Assembly: GCF_048551375.1 (NCBI RefSeq)
Contig: NZ_JBLYZJ010000018.1
Location: 1-43,537 of the forward strand
Direction of reading: 5' to 3'
DNA: 43,537 bases
Origin: Faucicola sp048551375
GTDB lineage: Bacteria > Pseudomonadota > Gammaproteobacteria > Pseudomonadales > Moraxellaceae
Shown piece by piece: positions 24,207 through 32,681 of the stretch. Made by a program: the position numbers and the translations under genes. The notes beneath the pieces were generated by a model that was not told the origin of the DNA, made no database searches, and saw only the letters and a program-made list of their open reading frames with translations. The stretch's first letter is position 1; every line of letters starts with the position of its first letter.

Positions 24207-24602
24207 GGCTTATATATTTTTAACGTTAACCTTCGACAGGCTCAAGGCGAACGTTTTTTTCACTTTTGCGTAAATCCTATAATGATAACATTCAATCTTG
24301 TTGCGTGGGTTAGCGACAGCGTAACCCACGGACAATCAGATTATAGTGAATTAAATCAAAAATCAGACTGTAAAATTTTGGGCGTATGCAATACGCCCCT
24401 ACGAAACTGTCTTATTTCTAGTTTAAACAAATCCCCTTCTTGCGGAATATATTCCTCACCTTTTTCAAAGGGGGACTTGCCCACCGTTTTAGTCTAAGTT
24501 ATGGGGGTATAGCCCCCTCTTTCGTAAAGAGGGGGTTGGGGGAGATTTAAATGATAGAAACATCAATGACTTATAATTTTTCTTAACCCGAACTCAGGTT
24601 AT
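24207..24602. repeat. Repeat-filled gap after hemC
   Basis: In 396 bp there are four repeat elements and no gene: a CTTCGACAGGCTCAAGGCGA stretch (about 24231-24252), a GCGTGGGTTAGCGA...GTAACCCACGG palindrome (24303-24331; relative at 38991-39018), a GGGCGTATGC...CGCCCCTAC unit (24380-24402), and a long C-rich element (24427-24549) ending GGGGGTTGGGGGAGATTT. This separates hemC from the convergent nitrate transporter gene. Confidence 0.75.
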
Positions 24603-25949
24603 TTAGCTTGGGAACTCAGCCCCTTTACGACTATAGTACCACCAAGTCAATACCATACAAATCACATAAAACACAATCAAGGTCACAAATGTGCCATTCG
24701 CTCCAAGACCCGAACCAAACATTTTGGGGATAAAGAAACCACCATAGGATGCGAAGGCTGAGGTAAAACCAACTACGGCTGCTGACTCTTTACGAGCATT
24801 CAATTGCCAATCTGCACCGCCAAGACGTTCATGGAATGTACGGAAAATCACAGGAATCATACGGAAAGTCGAGCCATTACCAATCCCAGTGGTGATAAAT
24901 AGCACCATAAAGCACGCAAAATACCCTGCAAAGTTACCTGCTTTTAGGAAATACATCACCGCCATCACTGCCAAAGCCATCACGCCATAATTAATCAAGG
25001 TGACTTTTGCACCACCTAATTTATCGGCAAGCCAACCACCAAACGGACGGAATAACGCACCGACCAAAGGCCCTAAGAATGCCAATTTTAGCGGATTGAC
25101 ATCTGGGAAGGATTGTTTAATCAACATCGGAAATGCTGCCGAAAAACCAATAAACGAACCAAAAGTCGCAAGGTACAAGATACACATAATCCAGTTTTGC
25201 TGACGACCAAAAATCACTGACTGGTCTTTAAAAGACGCTTTGGCAGACGACAGGTCATTCATGCCAAACCAAGCCGCAAGAGCCGCTATGATAATCAAAG
25301 GTACCCACACAAACCCTGCATTTTGTAGATACATGGTCGTGCCTTTGGCAGTGGTTTGGGCATCACCGCCTAACACCCCAAAGATACCCACGCCAATCAC
25401 CGCAGGGACTAAAAACTGCATGACCGACACGCCCAAATTACCCAAACCAGCGTTTAAGCCCATCGCTGTGCCTTGTTGTGATTTTGGATAAAAGAACGAA
25501 ATATTGGACATACTAGAGGCAAAGTTCGCCCCACCAAACCCACACAATAAGGCGATGATAGCAAAGGTGGCAAATGGGGTATTTGGGTCTTGCAATGCAA
25601 AGCCCATCCAAATGGTTGGAATCAAGAGCGATAAGGTCGCAAGGGTGGTGAGTTTACGTCCGCCAAAAATCGGCACAAGGAACGAATAAAAAATCCGTAA
25701 GGTCGCCCCAGACAAGGCAGGCAAGGCAGTTAGCCAAGACAGCTGGGCTTTGTCAAAGTGAAAGCCTGCGTCTGGCATCCGCACCACGACCACCGACCAA
25801 ATCACCCACACGGCGAACGCCAGTAGTAAGTTGGGAATGGATATCCATAAATTACGTGTGGCGGTCTGTTTACCACCATTTGCCCAAAAAATTTCGTCTT
25901 CAGGTCGCCAATCGTCAATACGGCGACCACCTTTTAGTTCGTTGTTCAT
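24603..25949 (-). CDS. Nitrate/nitrite MFS transporter, NarK family (copy 1)
   Basis: A 448-aa inner-membrane carrier from the ATG at 25949 with GGAGG upstream. Twelve hydrophobic segments follow a hydrophilic N-terminus (GGRRIDDWRPEDEIFW). Family markers are the nitrate signatures GFGGANFASSMSNISFFYP (first, in helix 5) and the second Gly-rich GIGNGSTFRMIP, plus Arg in helix 2 (ATLRIFYSF). This type is usually a nitrate/nitrite exchanger. It sits 150-200 bp downstream of the second narK-like gene on the same strand; a terminator lies between, so it may have its own promoter. The two copies are clearly different subtypes. Confidence 0.9.
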   Translation of the reverse strand: MNNELKGGRRIDDWRPEDEIFWANGGKQTATRNLWISIPNLLLAFAVWVIWSVVVVRMPDAGFHFDKAQLSWLTALPALSGATLRIFYSFLVPIFGGRKLTTLATLSLLIPTIWMGFALQDPNTPFATFAIIALLCGFGGANFASSMSNISFFYPKSQQGTAMGLNAGLGNLGVSVMQFLVPAVIGVGIFGVLGGDAQTTAKGTTMYLQNAGFVWVPLIIIAALAAWFGMNDLSSAKASFKDQSVIFGRQQNWIMCILYLATFGSFIGFSAAFPMLIKQSFPDVNPLKLAFLGPLVGALFRPFGGWLADKLGGAKVTLINYGVMALAVMAVMYFLKAGNFAGYFACFMVLFITTGIGNGSTFRMIPVIFRTFHERLGGADWQLNARKESAAVVGFTSAFASYGGFFIPKMFGSGLGANGTFVTLIVFYVICMVLTWWYYSRKGAEFPS

Positions 25950-26103
25950 AAGAGCCTCCAATATGCCCTTGGGGTGCGTTTGATTTGCCTCAAAAGGATT
26001 TTTTACCTTGTTAGCATAATGGTTTTTTGAGAAAAAAAATCTTATGCCAAGGGCTAGGTTTTAGGCGGATTATTATCCTTTGGGGGTAGATATGGTTTAA
26101 AAT

Positions 26104-26131
26104 AAAAAAACCCACAAGATGAGCTTGTGGG
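26104..26131 (-). terminator. Terminator after narK copy 2
   Basis: The arms CCCACAAG and CTTGTGGG are followed, on the minus strand, by seven T residues. It closes the upstream narK gene. Confidence 0.9.
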
Positions 26132-26144
26132 TTTGGTCTATTAT

Positions 26145-27410
26145 TTATGCTTGAGCTTTTTTCACCGCCATTTGTTCTTTATGACCTTTTTCCATCGTTG
26201 GACGCACTTCACTCATATAAATCCAAATAAGCGACACCCACACCACACCGAACATAATCATAAATGCCGAGCTACGCACACCTGTGATATCCACCGCCAT
26301 ACCGAACATAATGGGTAGGATAAAGCCACCTAGACCACCGAACAAACCGACCACGCCTGATACCGCTCCCATGTTTTGTTTATAATCATCGGATAAGTAT
26401 TTGAATACCGAGGCTTTACCAATTGCAAAGGTGATACCGAGGGCAAAAATTAACACGGTGAATAGGGTTGAATTTAGCCCCAAATGGAAGCTTTTATCGC
26501 CAGTCACGGTTTGAATCACAAGGTCAGTCTGTGGGTAAGACAACACGAATAGAATCAACATGGATACCCAAAGCACCCACCAAGTCACGGTATGAGCCGA
26601 ATAACGGTCTGATAACCAACCACCCAACGCACGCAGTACGCCTCCGGGAAGCGAGAAACAGGCTGCCAAAAACGCTGCAGTTTTGAGGTTAAAGCCGTAT
26701 TCATCGACATAATAGTGGGTCATCCACAACGCCAACGCCACATAGCCACCGAACACAATCGAATAATACTGACTATAACGCCAAACGGCTGGGTCTTTTA
26801 GCACGGCTAACTGACTGCCGATACTGGCATTACTGGCGGTGCGGTGTTCTTTATTGTCAAAGGTAAAAAACCAAAAACCAATCGCCGTTACCAACATCAT
26901 CACCGCATAGACTTTGGGTAGCAACTGCCAACTGCTAATGGCGATGATGCTAGGGGCGATGAGTTTGGTGAGTGCCGAGCCTGCATTCCCTGCACCAAAC
27001 ACACCCATCGCCAAGCCTTGATTTTGGGGTTCAAACCATTTGGCGACATACGCAATCCCCACGGTGAACGAACCGCCTGCCAAACCGACAAATAGACCTA
27101 AAATCAAAAAGTGCCAATATTCGGTGGCATACGACAAACAATAAATCGGAATCACAGTCGCTAACATCAAGATAAAAAACACAATTCGACCGCCGAATTT
27201 ATCGGTCAACAGTCCAATCGGTAAACGCACCAGTGAACCTGTCAATACAGGAATAGCGGTCAATAAGCCAAATTCAGTTTCGCTTAGACCTAACGATTTT
27301 TTGAGGGGAATGCCTAATACTGCAAACATCATCCATATCATAAAACACACGGTAAAGGCGATGGTGGATGAGGTCAGTACCATATATTGTTTTGTTTTGA
27401 GACTTGCCAT
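26145..27410 (-). CDS. narK: Nitrate transporter, NarK family (copy 2)
   Basis: A 421-aa carrier from the ATG at 27410 (MASLKTKQYM) with GGAG six bases upstream. It has twelve hydrophobic segments, the family Arg in helix 2 (TGSLVRLPIG), and the nitrate signatures GLAGGSFTVGIAYVAKWF and GNAGSALTKL, as in NarK1-type nitrate/proton symporters. P. aeruginosa and Paracoccus use paired NarK1/NarK2 carriers, and here the pair is encoded as two genes. A class II FNR-type promoter lies upstream (box at 27540-27553), and narX diverges from it, so expression under low oxygen and nitrate is likely. Confidence 0.92.
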   Translation of the reverse strand: MASLKTKQYMVLTSSTIAFTVCFMIWMMFAVLGIPLKKSLGLSETEFGLLTAIPVLTGSLVRLPIGLLTDKFGGRIVFFILMLATVIPIYCLSYATEYWHFLILGLFVGLAGGSFTVGIAYVAKWFEPQNQGLAMGVFGAGNAGSALTKLIAPSIIAISSWQLLPKVYAVMMLVTAIGFWFFTFDNKEHRTASNASIGSQLAVLKDPAVWRYSQYYSIVFGGYVALALWMTHYYVDEYGFNLKTAAFLAACFSLPGGVLRALGGWLSDRYSAHTVTWWVLWVSMLILFVLSYPQTDLVIQTVTGDKSFHLGLNSTLFTVLIFALGITFAIGKASVFKYLSDDYKQNMGAVSGVVGLFGGLGGFILPIMFGMAVDITGVRSSAFMIMFGVVWVSLIWIYMSEVRPTMEKGHKEQMAVKKAQA

Positions 27411-27511
27411 GATAATCTCCACTTTGCTATTGCGATGCACGTTGTGGTAAGATGGTTATATTTTAACCAATTTACTAAACGTTACAAACTTGTTATATCA
27501 TTAATAGAACT

Positions 27512-27553
27512 ATCATAAGCAACTAAGCATAAAATTTGATTGATTTAAATCAA
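27512..27553 (-). promoter_or_regulatory. FNR/ANR-dependent narK promoter
   Basis: TTGATTTAAATCAA (27540-27553) is a perfect FNR-type palindrome. On the minus strand TATGAT (27512-27517) forms a -10 box that sets the start near 27505, so the box centre falls at -41.5, the standard class II activator position. The leader to the narK ATG is about 95 nt. Confidence 0.8.
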
Positions 27554-27636
27554 TACTTTTTGGGGTGAAAATCTTTACAATACCACTTATTACCTCCAAA
27601 GTAGTATGTTGCTTGATATAGATTTATTAAAATATT

Positions 27637-27650
27637 TTGATATAAATCAA
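27637..27650. promoter_or_regulatory. Second FNR/ANR-type box in the narK-narX gap
   Basis: TTGATATAAATCAA is another perfect FNR-type palindrome, about 108 bp before the narX start and nearer narX than narK. No good -10 box lies at the matching +41.5 spacing toward narX. The 347-bp gap 27411-27757 contains these two boxes and otherwise AT-rich sequence; a TATAAT at 27741-27746 is very close to the narX start codon. Confidence 0.7.
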
Positions 27651-27757
27651 TAATTTAATAAAAATAAACGCCGTTACCCTTACCTTTTTTGACATACCAC
27701 AAAAAAATAACTTTTTAGAGGTAGAGGGGTTAAAATTTCTTATAATAAAGGATAGCC

Positions 27758-29689
27758 GTGACTACATCCGCCCCAAAATCTCGTTTTCGCATCGCCCTTG
27801 CCAATTCGCTCCCTGTGCGAGCGTGGTTGGCGGTGTGGCTAATTATGGGTTTGGCATTGGGGACGGCAATTTTTAGCGGTATGTTGGCATGGGTCGCTGA
27901 GTCGGATGCCCATGCGGTAAATACCGCAGGTTCGATTCGTATGGCGACTTATCGGGCGAATTATCTGTTGGCAAGTGACTATCAAGCCCCTTATTATATC
28001 GACAAAACCTTGACCCTTGATGCCAATCAGCCGATTGCCCCACAGCTAAATAGTGATATGCAACAACGCCTTACCACGCTCAGTCATTATGAGCAGTCCC
28101 AAGGCAATAATGACCCCCAAATCCAACGCCAAATTGAGCATCTTCAGCAGATGTGGACGCATCAACTGTCACCTTTATTGTTGACCAATCATCGCCAAGG
28201 TTTTTATCCGTTAGCCAGTCAATACATTGATGAGGTGGATGAATTGGTCAAACATATTCAAGCCCGTAATGAACAACGCCAAACTTGGCAACAAAATCTA
28301 CAAACCATCTCATTGCTTTTGACGGTGGTAATTATGTTTGTCGGTTTATATGAGCTACAACAAAATGTGTTGTTACCTGTGCAACAGCTTCGCCAAGCCA
28401 CCCAGCAATTTCGCCAACGCAAATCCTTTGAGACTGTACAGGTGAATATCGCAGGTTATGAGGAATTTAATGAGTTGGGTGCGTCATTTAATGAGATGAC
28501 CCATACCTTAGAGCTGTATCAAAATCACCTTGAACAGCAAGTCGAACGCAAAACTTACCACTTGACCCAAAGTAACCAAGCCTTGCGATTGCTGTATGAT
28601 TTTGCCAAAGAATTGAGCAGTGCGACCATTACTTACCCCAAGCTACAGACGCTGATTGAGCAGTTTTCGCAAGTCATGCCACATTTGCATTTGACTTTAT
28701 GCCTACGTCATGCCGATGTGTTGACCAAAGATGCCATCGCTTTGCACAGCACCCAGCATCAGCATGCCCAAGATGTGTGCGAGCCACGGCATTGTGAGCA
28801 ATGTGAGTTTCGCCGAGCGGATACGTGGGTGTATCCAATTCACAGCCAAACCATCGAATGGGGCGAGCTGTTGGTGGTCAGAGCAAACCCTGCTTCTGTT
28901 GTGCCTGTTAAAGGGGATAAAATTCCGCTCATTAACATCAGCCATGACGCAGAGCCATCCTTTGACGAAAAAGCCTTGTTAAATACTTTGACTAATCTGA
29001 TTGCGATGGTCTTCGCTACCCAACGTCAACGTGAACAAGAACATCAATTGCTACTATTTGAAGAGCGTAACACCATCGCCAGAGAGCTACACGACTCATT
29101 GGCACAATCCTTGTCGTACCTCAAAATGCAAATTGCCTTACTTGCCAATTTGCTCAAACAATTTGACCTGCCTGCCAGTGAGCAACAACAGCGTATCGAA
29201 CAAGTGATGAACCAAACTCGAGATGGGCTAAACGATGCTTATAGCCAATTGCGAGAATTGTTGGTGACTTTTCGCCTCAAAATTGACGAGGGCAGTTTTG
29301 ACACCGCACTGGCTCAAGCCTGTGAGGAATTTGCCGAAAAAGGCAATTTTAAGGTGAATTTGGACAATCGTTTGATGAGCCTGAATCTTACCGCCAGTGA
29401 GCAAATTGACCTGCTACAAATCAGCCGTGAAGCCTTATCCAACATTAATCGCCATGCCCACGCCAGTCACGTGCATGTCAGCCTTACCCAAAACCAACAG
29501 GGCGAAGTCATCTTACGAGTTCAAGATGATGGGGTGGGACTAAACCCAGACTTTGACCACCGTCAACATCATGGGCTAAAAATCATGCAAGAACGTAGCC
29601 ATAACCTTGGCGGTGATTTTCACATTGACAATGTATTACCGCATGGCACAGCCGTGGCGGTGAAATTTTTACCGACCTTATTTGAATAA
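27758..29689 (+). CDS. narX: Nitrate/nitrite sensor histidine kinase NarX
   Basis: A 643-aa membrane sensor that phosphorylates NarL when nitrate binds. The start is the GTG at 27758 after AAAGGA. Order: helix 1 (about 18-42), a periplasmic nitrate domain with the P-box (AVNTAGSIRMATYRAN), helix 2 (about 175-195), HAMP, a central module with a Cys cluster (CEPRHCEQCEF), then HisKA_3 with RNTIARELHDSLAQSL (His445) and an ATPase with REALSNINRHAHAS and DDGVGL. All motifs look intact. narL follows after about 285 bp of repeats, so the two genes may be transcribed separately. Confidence 0.93.
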   Translation: MTTSAPKSRFRIALANSLPVRAWLAVWLIMGLALGTAIFSGMLAWVAESDAHAVNTAGSIRMATYRANYLLASDYQAPYYIDKTLTLDANQPIAPQLNSDMQQRLTTLSHYEQSQGNNDPQIQRQIEHLQQMWTHQLSPLLLTNHRQGFYPLASQYIDEVDELVKHIQARNEQRQTWQQNLQTISLLLTVVIMFVGLYELQQNVLLPVQQLRQATQQFRQRKSFETVQVNIAGYEEFNELGASFNEMTHTLELYQNHLEQQVERKTYHLTQSNQALRLLYDFAKELSSATITYPKLQTLIEQFSQVMPHLHLTLCLRHADVLTKDAIALHSTQHQHAQDVCEPRHCEQCEFRRADTWVYPIHSQTIEWGELLVVRANPASVVPVKGDKIPLINISHDAEPSFDEKALLNTLTNLIAMVFATQRQREQEHQLLLFEERNTIARELHDSLAQSLSYLKMQIALLANLLKQFDLPASEQQQRIEQVMNQTRDGLNDAYSQLRELLVTFRLKIDEGSFDTALAQACEEFAEKGNFKVNLDNRLMSLNLTASEQIDLLQISREALSNINRHAHASHVHVSLTQNQQGEVILRVQDDGVGLNPDFDHRQHHGLKIMQERSHNLGGDFHIDNVLPHGTAVAVKFLPTLFE

Positions 29690-29705
29690 AAATTAATGAG
29701 ACAAT

Positions 29706-29941
29706 ACCCCCTCTAACTCCCCCTTCGCAGGGGGAGAACCGCTCCCTCCCCTGTTAAGGGGAGGGTTGGGGAGGGGTTAAATAACAAATTTTAATGATAG
29801 TTCATAGCTTGGAAAGAAGTCTAATAGCATTCCGAATAAATTTTATGAGGTAGGGGCGTATTGCATACGCCCAAATTGGTAATATCTGTAGATTGGGTCG
29901 AAGTTGATAATGTTGGGTTTCGCATACTCAACCCAACCTAC
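29706..29941. repeat. Repeat cluster between narX and narL
   Basis: Three elements: a C-rich element with CCCCCTTCGCAGGGGGAG and a second GGGGAGGG hairpin (about 29706-29778), a GTAGGGGCGTATTGC unit (29850-29872), and a GTTGGGTTTCGC...CCCAACCTAC unit (29912-29941). They fill most of the 285-bp gap. Confidence 0.75.
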
Positions 29942-29974
29942 ATTCTATAAAAACATACAACAAAAGGAGTTTTA

Positions 29975-30652
29975 ATGAGTCTAAAAATTTACACCGCTAC
30001 TAGCCCTGCTCGCCTATTGTTGGTCGATGACCATCCCATGATTCGCCGAGGTTTGATTGATTTATTAAGCTTTGAAACCGATGTCAAAGTGGTTGCTGAA
30101 GCCAACAACGGACAAGAAGCCATTGATTATCTTAAAGACAATAGCGTGGATTTGATTGTCCTCGATAATAATATGCCTGTGATGAATGGACTGGAAACTC
30201 TCAAAAAAATCCGAGAACTAGAAATTGATGCCAAAGTGCTACTATTCACCGTATCTGACAGTGGCAAAGACGTACAAGAAGCCCTTGAGCAAGGTGTGGA
30301 TGGCTATTTGCTTAAAGACATGGAACCCGAGGACATCATCAAAGATATTCGTAAAATCCTACGAGATGAGTTGGTCATCACCCCAAGCCTTGCTCCGATT
30401 CTTGCCCAAGCCATGCGAAAACCCACCAAACCCGAAAGCAACTACGACCTTACCGAGCGAGAGCTACAAGTCCTGCACATGATAGCTGAGGGCTTGAGTA
30501 ACAAAATGATAGGTAATAAATTGGGCATTGCCGAATCCACCGTGAAGGTGCATGTCAAACACATTTTGGGCAAAGTCGGACTGCGTACTCGAGTTGAGGC
30601 GGCGGTGTGGGCGGTGAGTGAATTTAACCAAAAAGGCAATAATAAAGATTAA
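29975..30652 (+). CDS. narL: Nitrate response regulator NarL
   Basis: A 225-aa response regulator, start ATG 29975 after AAAGGAG. The receiver domain has the acidic pair in LLLVDDHPMIRRG, phosphorylation site Asp64 (LIVLDNNMPVMNG) and Lys in YLLKDM. The C-terminal LuxR-type helix-turn-helix has LTERELQVLHMIAEGLSNK and ESTVKVHVKHILGK. It is the cognate partner of NarX just upstream and should control nitrate respiration genes, including the narK pair. NarL heptamer sites in the narK-narX gap were not clear to me. Confidence 0.94.
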   Translation: MSLKIYTATSPARLLLVDDHPMIRRGLIDLLSFETDVKVVAEANNGQEAIDYLKDNSVDLIVLDNNMPVMNGLETLKKIRELEIDAKVLLFTVSDSGKDVQEALEQGVDGYLLKDMEPEDIIKDIRKILRDELVITPSLAPILAQAMRKPTKPESNYDLTERELQVLHMIAEGLSNKMIGNKLGIAESTVKVHVKHILGKVGLRTRVEAAVWAVSEFNQKGNNKD

Positions 30653-30693
30653 CTCAAGATAAGAAATATTAGCATTTTCCATATAATCCCCCT

Positions 30694-30793
30694 AAATCCC
30701 CCTTTTAAAAAGGGGGACTTCCCCCTCCGTTTTAGTCTGATTTATGGAGGTATAGCCCCCTCTTTCGTAAAGAGGGGGTTGGGGGAGATTTAA
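30694..30793. repeat. C-rich element, direct-repeat copy 1
   Basis: Contains AGGGGGACTTCCCCCTCCG, then GTTTTAGTCTGATTTATGG and a hairpin with arms CCCCCTCTTTCG and AAGAGGGGG. Bases 30707-30790 are identical to 31922-32005, giving an 84-bp direct repeat on either side of the Crp/Fnr-family gene. Confidence 0.85.
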
Positions 30794-30844
30794 ATAATAT
30801 TAATATCAATGGCTTATAATTCATCTAACCAAAACTTAGATTAA

Positions 30845-31666
30845 TTAAACCGTCACCAACCCCAACAACCCCTCAATATCCACCAAACAAATCTGCTCAT
30901 CACGCCGTTCAATCAAGCCTTTTTGTTGTAAGGCGTGTAAGGTACGGCTCAAGGTTTCTGGGCGTAGCCCCAATTGATTGGCAAGCTGTTTTTGGGTGGT
31001 GGGTAGCCGAAATGGCTGATGGGGGGCAAAGTGGGTCAATAAATAATAACTCACTTTGGCATGGGCATTTTGAAAGGTCAATAAATCACTGCTTAATAAA
31101 TGCTGATATAGCCTGCGACTGACTTGACTGGCAAACCATGTCACCAATCCCCCTAGCTCAAACTGGGCAATACTGCGAAAATACTCATTAACAGGCAAGG
31201 TGGCGACCACGGTGGACTGTCCGCTGGGTTGGGTGGCTTTGGCGGTGAGTTGATGCAGATTGCCTCGATTGAGTAGCAATTGTAGCTGTTTTGAGGTCGG
31301 TTGTTTGGACACCGCATAATGTGAAGTCTGCGATTGCCACTGATTGGTGGTAGCGGTATCGTATTGCCAAAGCACGCTTTCATTGAGCAGACTGGGTTTA
31401 TCATACAATTGAATCAAACATTCCTGTCCATTTGGCAGTTGCCGATGACAACTCACCATCCCTTCCAACAAAAAATACAAATGACTCACAGGGTCATGTT
31501 GCAAAAAAATGGTTTGGTTTTTGCGATAATGCGTCAGCCCCATTTTGCCCAATAACAACTGCCGAACCTGTTGCCCTTGCTCGCTATTCGGCAATAACGT
31601 CAGCAAGGGATGTTGGCTCAGTTGTTGTTGATATAAGGGGCGTTGCTTATCAATATCAGCGGACAT
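30845..31666 (-). CDS. Crp/Fnr-family transcription regulator
   Basis: A 273-aa regulator with an N-terminal cyclic-nucleotide-binding-like sensor domain (YRKNQTIFLQHDPVSHLYFL, then LEGMVSCHRQLPNGQE), a dimerisation helix (FASQVSRRLYQHL) and a C-terminal winged helix with TQKQLANQLGLRPETLSRTL. The N-terminal Cys cluster of FNR is absent, so it is not an oxygen sensor of the FNR type. Its position in a nitrate block and its FNR-like recognition helix (ETLSR) suggest a DNR/NNR-type NO or redox sensor, which is an inference. About 40 residues between the sensor strands (TTNQWQSQTSHYAVSKQPTS and beyond) look like an insertion. The ATG at 31666 has a weak ribosome site. Confidence 0.82.
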   Translation of the reverse strand: MSADIDKQRPLYQQQLSQHPLLTLLPNSEQGQQVRQLLLGKMGLTHYRKNQTIFLQHDPVSHLYFLLEGMVSCHRQLPNGQECLIQLYDKPSLLNESVLWQYDTATTNQWQSQTSHYAVSKQPTSKQLQLLLNRGNLHQLTAKATQPSGQSTVVATLPVNEYFRSIAQFELGGLVTWFASQVSRRLYQHLLSSDLLTFQNAHAKVSYYLLTHFAPHQPFRLPTTQKQLANQLGLRPETLSRTLHALQQKGLIERRDEQICLVDIEGLLGLVTV

Positions 31667-32039
31667 GGGGCATCATTACGTTTTATAAGGACTCTCCATT
31701 ATACGGCTTTCCACAGGCTTGCCGATTATGCAAAGGTAGCAACCGTACCGCCCTAACTACTACTTTTAGCCAGTCAGTTATGCCACCTTTGATACATGGG
31801 TAAAAGGGTTGGGGTTTGTTAAGATAACTTGTGTGTAATATAAAATTTTCGTGATTTATCAGTGTTAATAATAAATCAGTAAATTTTAATCCCCCCTTGC
31901 GGAATATATTCCTCACCTTTAAAAAAGGGGGACTTCCCCCTCCGTTTTAGTCTGATTTATGGAGGTATAGCCCCCTCTTTCGTAAAGAGGGGGTTGGGGG
32001 AGATTGAAACAATAGCCAATATTCTTTGAGTATATTCCC
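31667..32039. other. Gap upstream of the Crp/Fnr gene and can
   Basis: A 373-bp divergent gap. A TATAAT on the minus strand at 31698-31703 could serve the Crp/Fnr gene, without a clear -35. The rest is AT-rich sequence and the C-rich element at 31889-32008. No gene is supported. Confidence 0.45.
31889..32008. repeat. C-rich element, direct-repeat copy 2
   Basis: The 31922-32005 part is identical to 30707-30790. The left part (CCCCTTGCGGAATATATTCC) matches the copy at 24427-24549. It ends about 30 bp before the carbonic anhydrase start. Confidence 0.85.
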
Positions 32040-32678
32040 ATGACCCAAACCGATTCCCTCGATGAGCTACTTGCCAATAACCAATTTTGGTCAGAATCTC
32101 TGACAGCTCGTGACCCTGACTATTTTCCTCGCCTTGCCAGTCAGCAACACCCAAAATACTTGTGGATTGGTTGCTCAGATAGCCGTGTCCCTGCCAATGA
32201 AGTGGTGGGCGTGATGCCAGGTGAGCTATTCGTGCATCGCAACGTAGCCAATATGGTGGTTGCCACCGACATGAATTTATTGTCCGTGGTGCAGTATGCG
32301 GTGGAAGTGCTAAAAGTCGAACATATCATCGTCTGTGGGCATTATGGCTGTGGTGGGGTCAAGGCGGCGTTGGGGCATCAAGAATATGGCTTGATTGATA
32401 ATTGGCTTCGTGCCTTAAAAGGCATGCGATACCAATATGAAGACATGTTCCAAAACCTCACGCTTGAAGAAGAAGTCGATTTGTTATGTGAAATCAATGT
32501 CAAACGCCAAGTGACCAATGTTTGTCATACCACTATCGTGCAGAATGCGTGGCATCGAGGTCAAAAACTGGCGGTACATGGCTGGATTTATGGGCTGGAA
32601 GATGGGCTGATTAATGATTTAAAGGTGAGTATTTCAAGCCCTGCTCAACTGGCTGATGCGTTTGTGTATAATCATTAA
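32040..32678 (+). CDS. can: Beta-class carbonic anhydrase
   Basis: Interconverts CO2 and bicarbonate in the cytoplasm, supplying bicarbonate for carboxylases. The 212-aa product has the zinc and active-site set of the family: Cys45, Asp47 and Arg49 in GCSDSRVPA, and His101 and Cys104 in CGHYGCGG. It matches E. coli Can (220 aa) in length and in the NQFWSESLTARDPDYF start. The ATG at 32040 is preceded by only a weak TGAG. It converges with modC, whose stop lies three bases away. Confidence 0.96.
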   Translation: MTQTDSLDELLANNQFWSESLTARDPDYFPRLASQQHPKYLWIGCSDSRVPANEVVGVMPGELFVHRNVANMVVATDMNLLSVVQYAVEVLKVEHIIVCGHYGCGGVKAALGHQEYGLIDNWLRALKGMRYQYEDMFQNLTLEEEVDLLCEINVKRQVTNVCHTTIVQNAWHRGQKLAVHGWIYGLEDGLINDLKVSISSPAQLADAFVYNH

Positions 32679-32681
32679 ACC

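Noticed and set aside
25980..25993. FNR-like box (TTGATTTGCCTCAA) upstream of narK copy 1
   Set aside because: One arm base is wrong and the site lies only about 31 bp before the start codon, too close for activation at -41.5.
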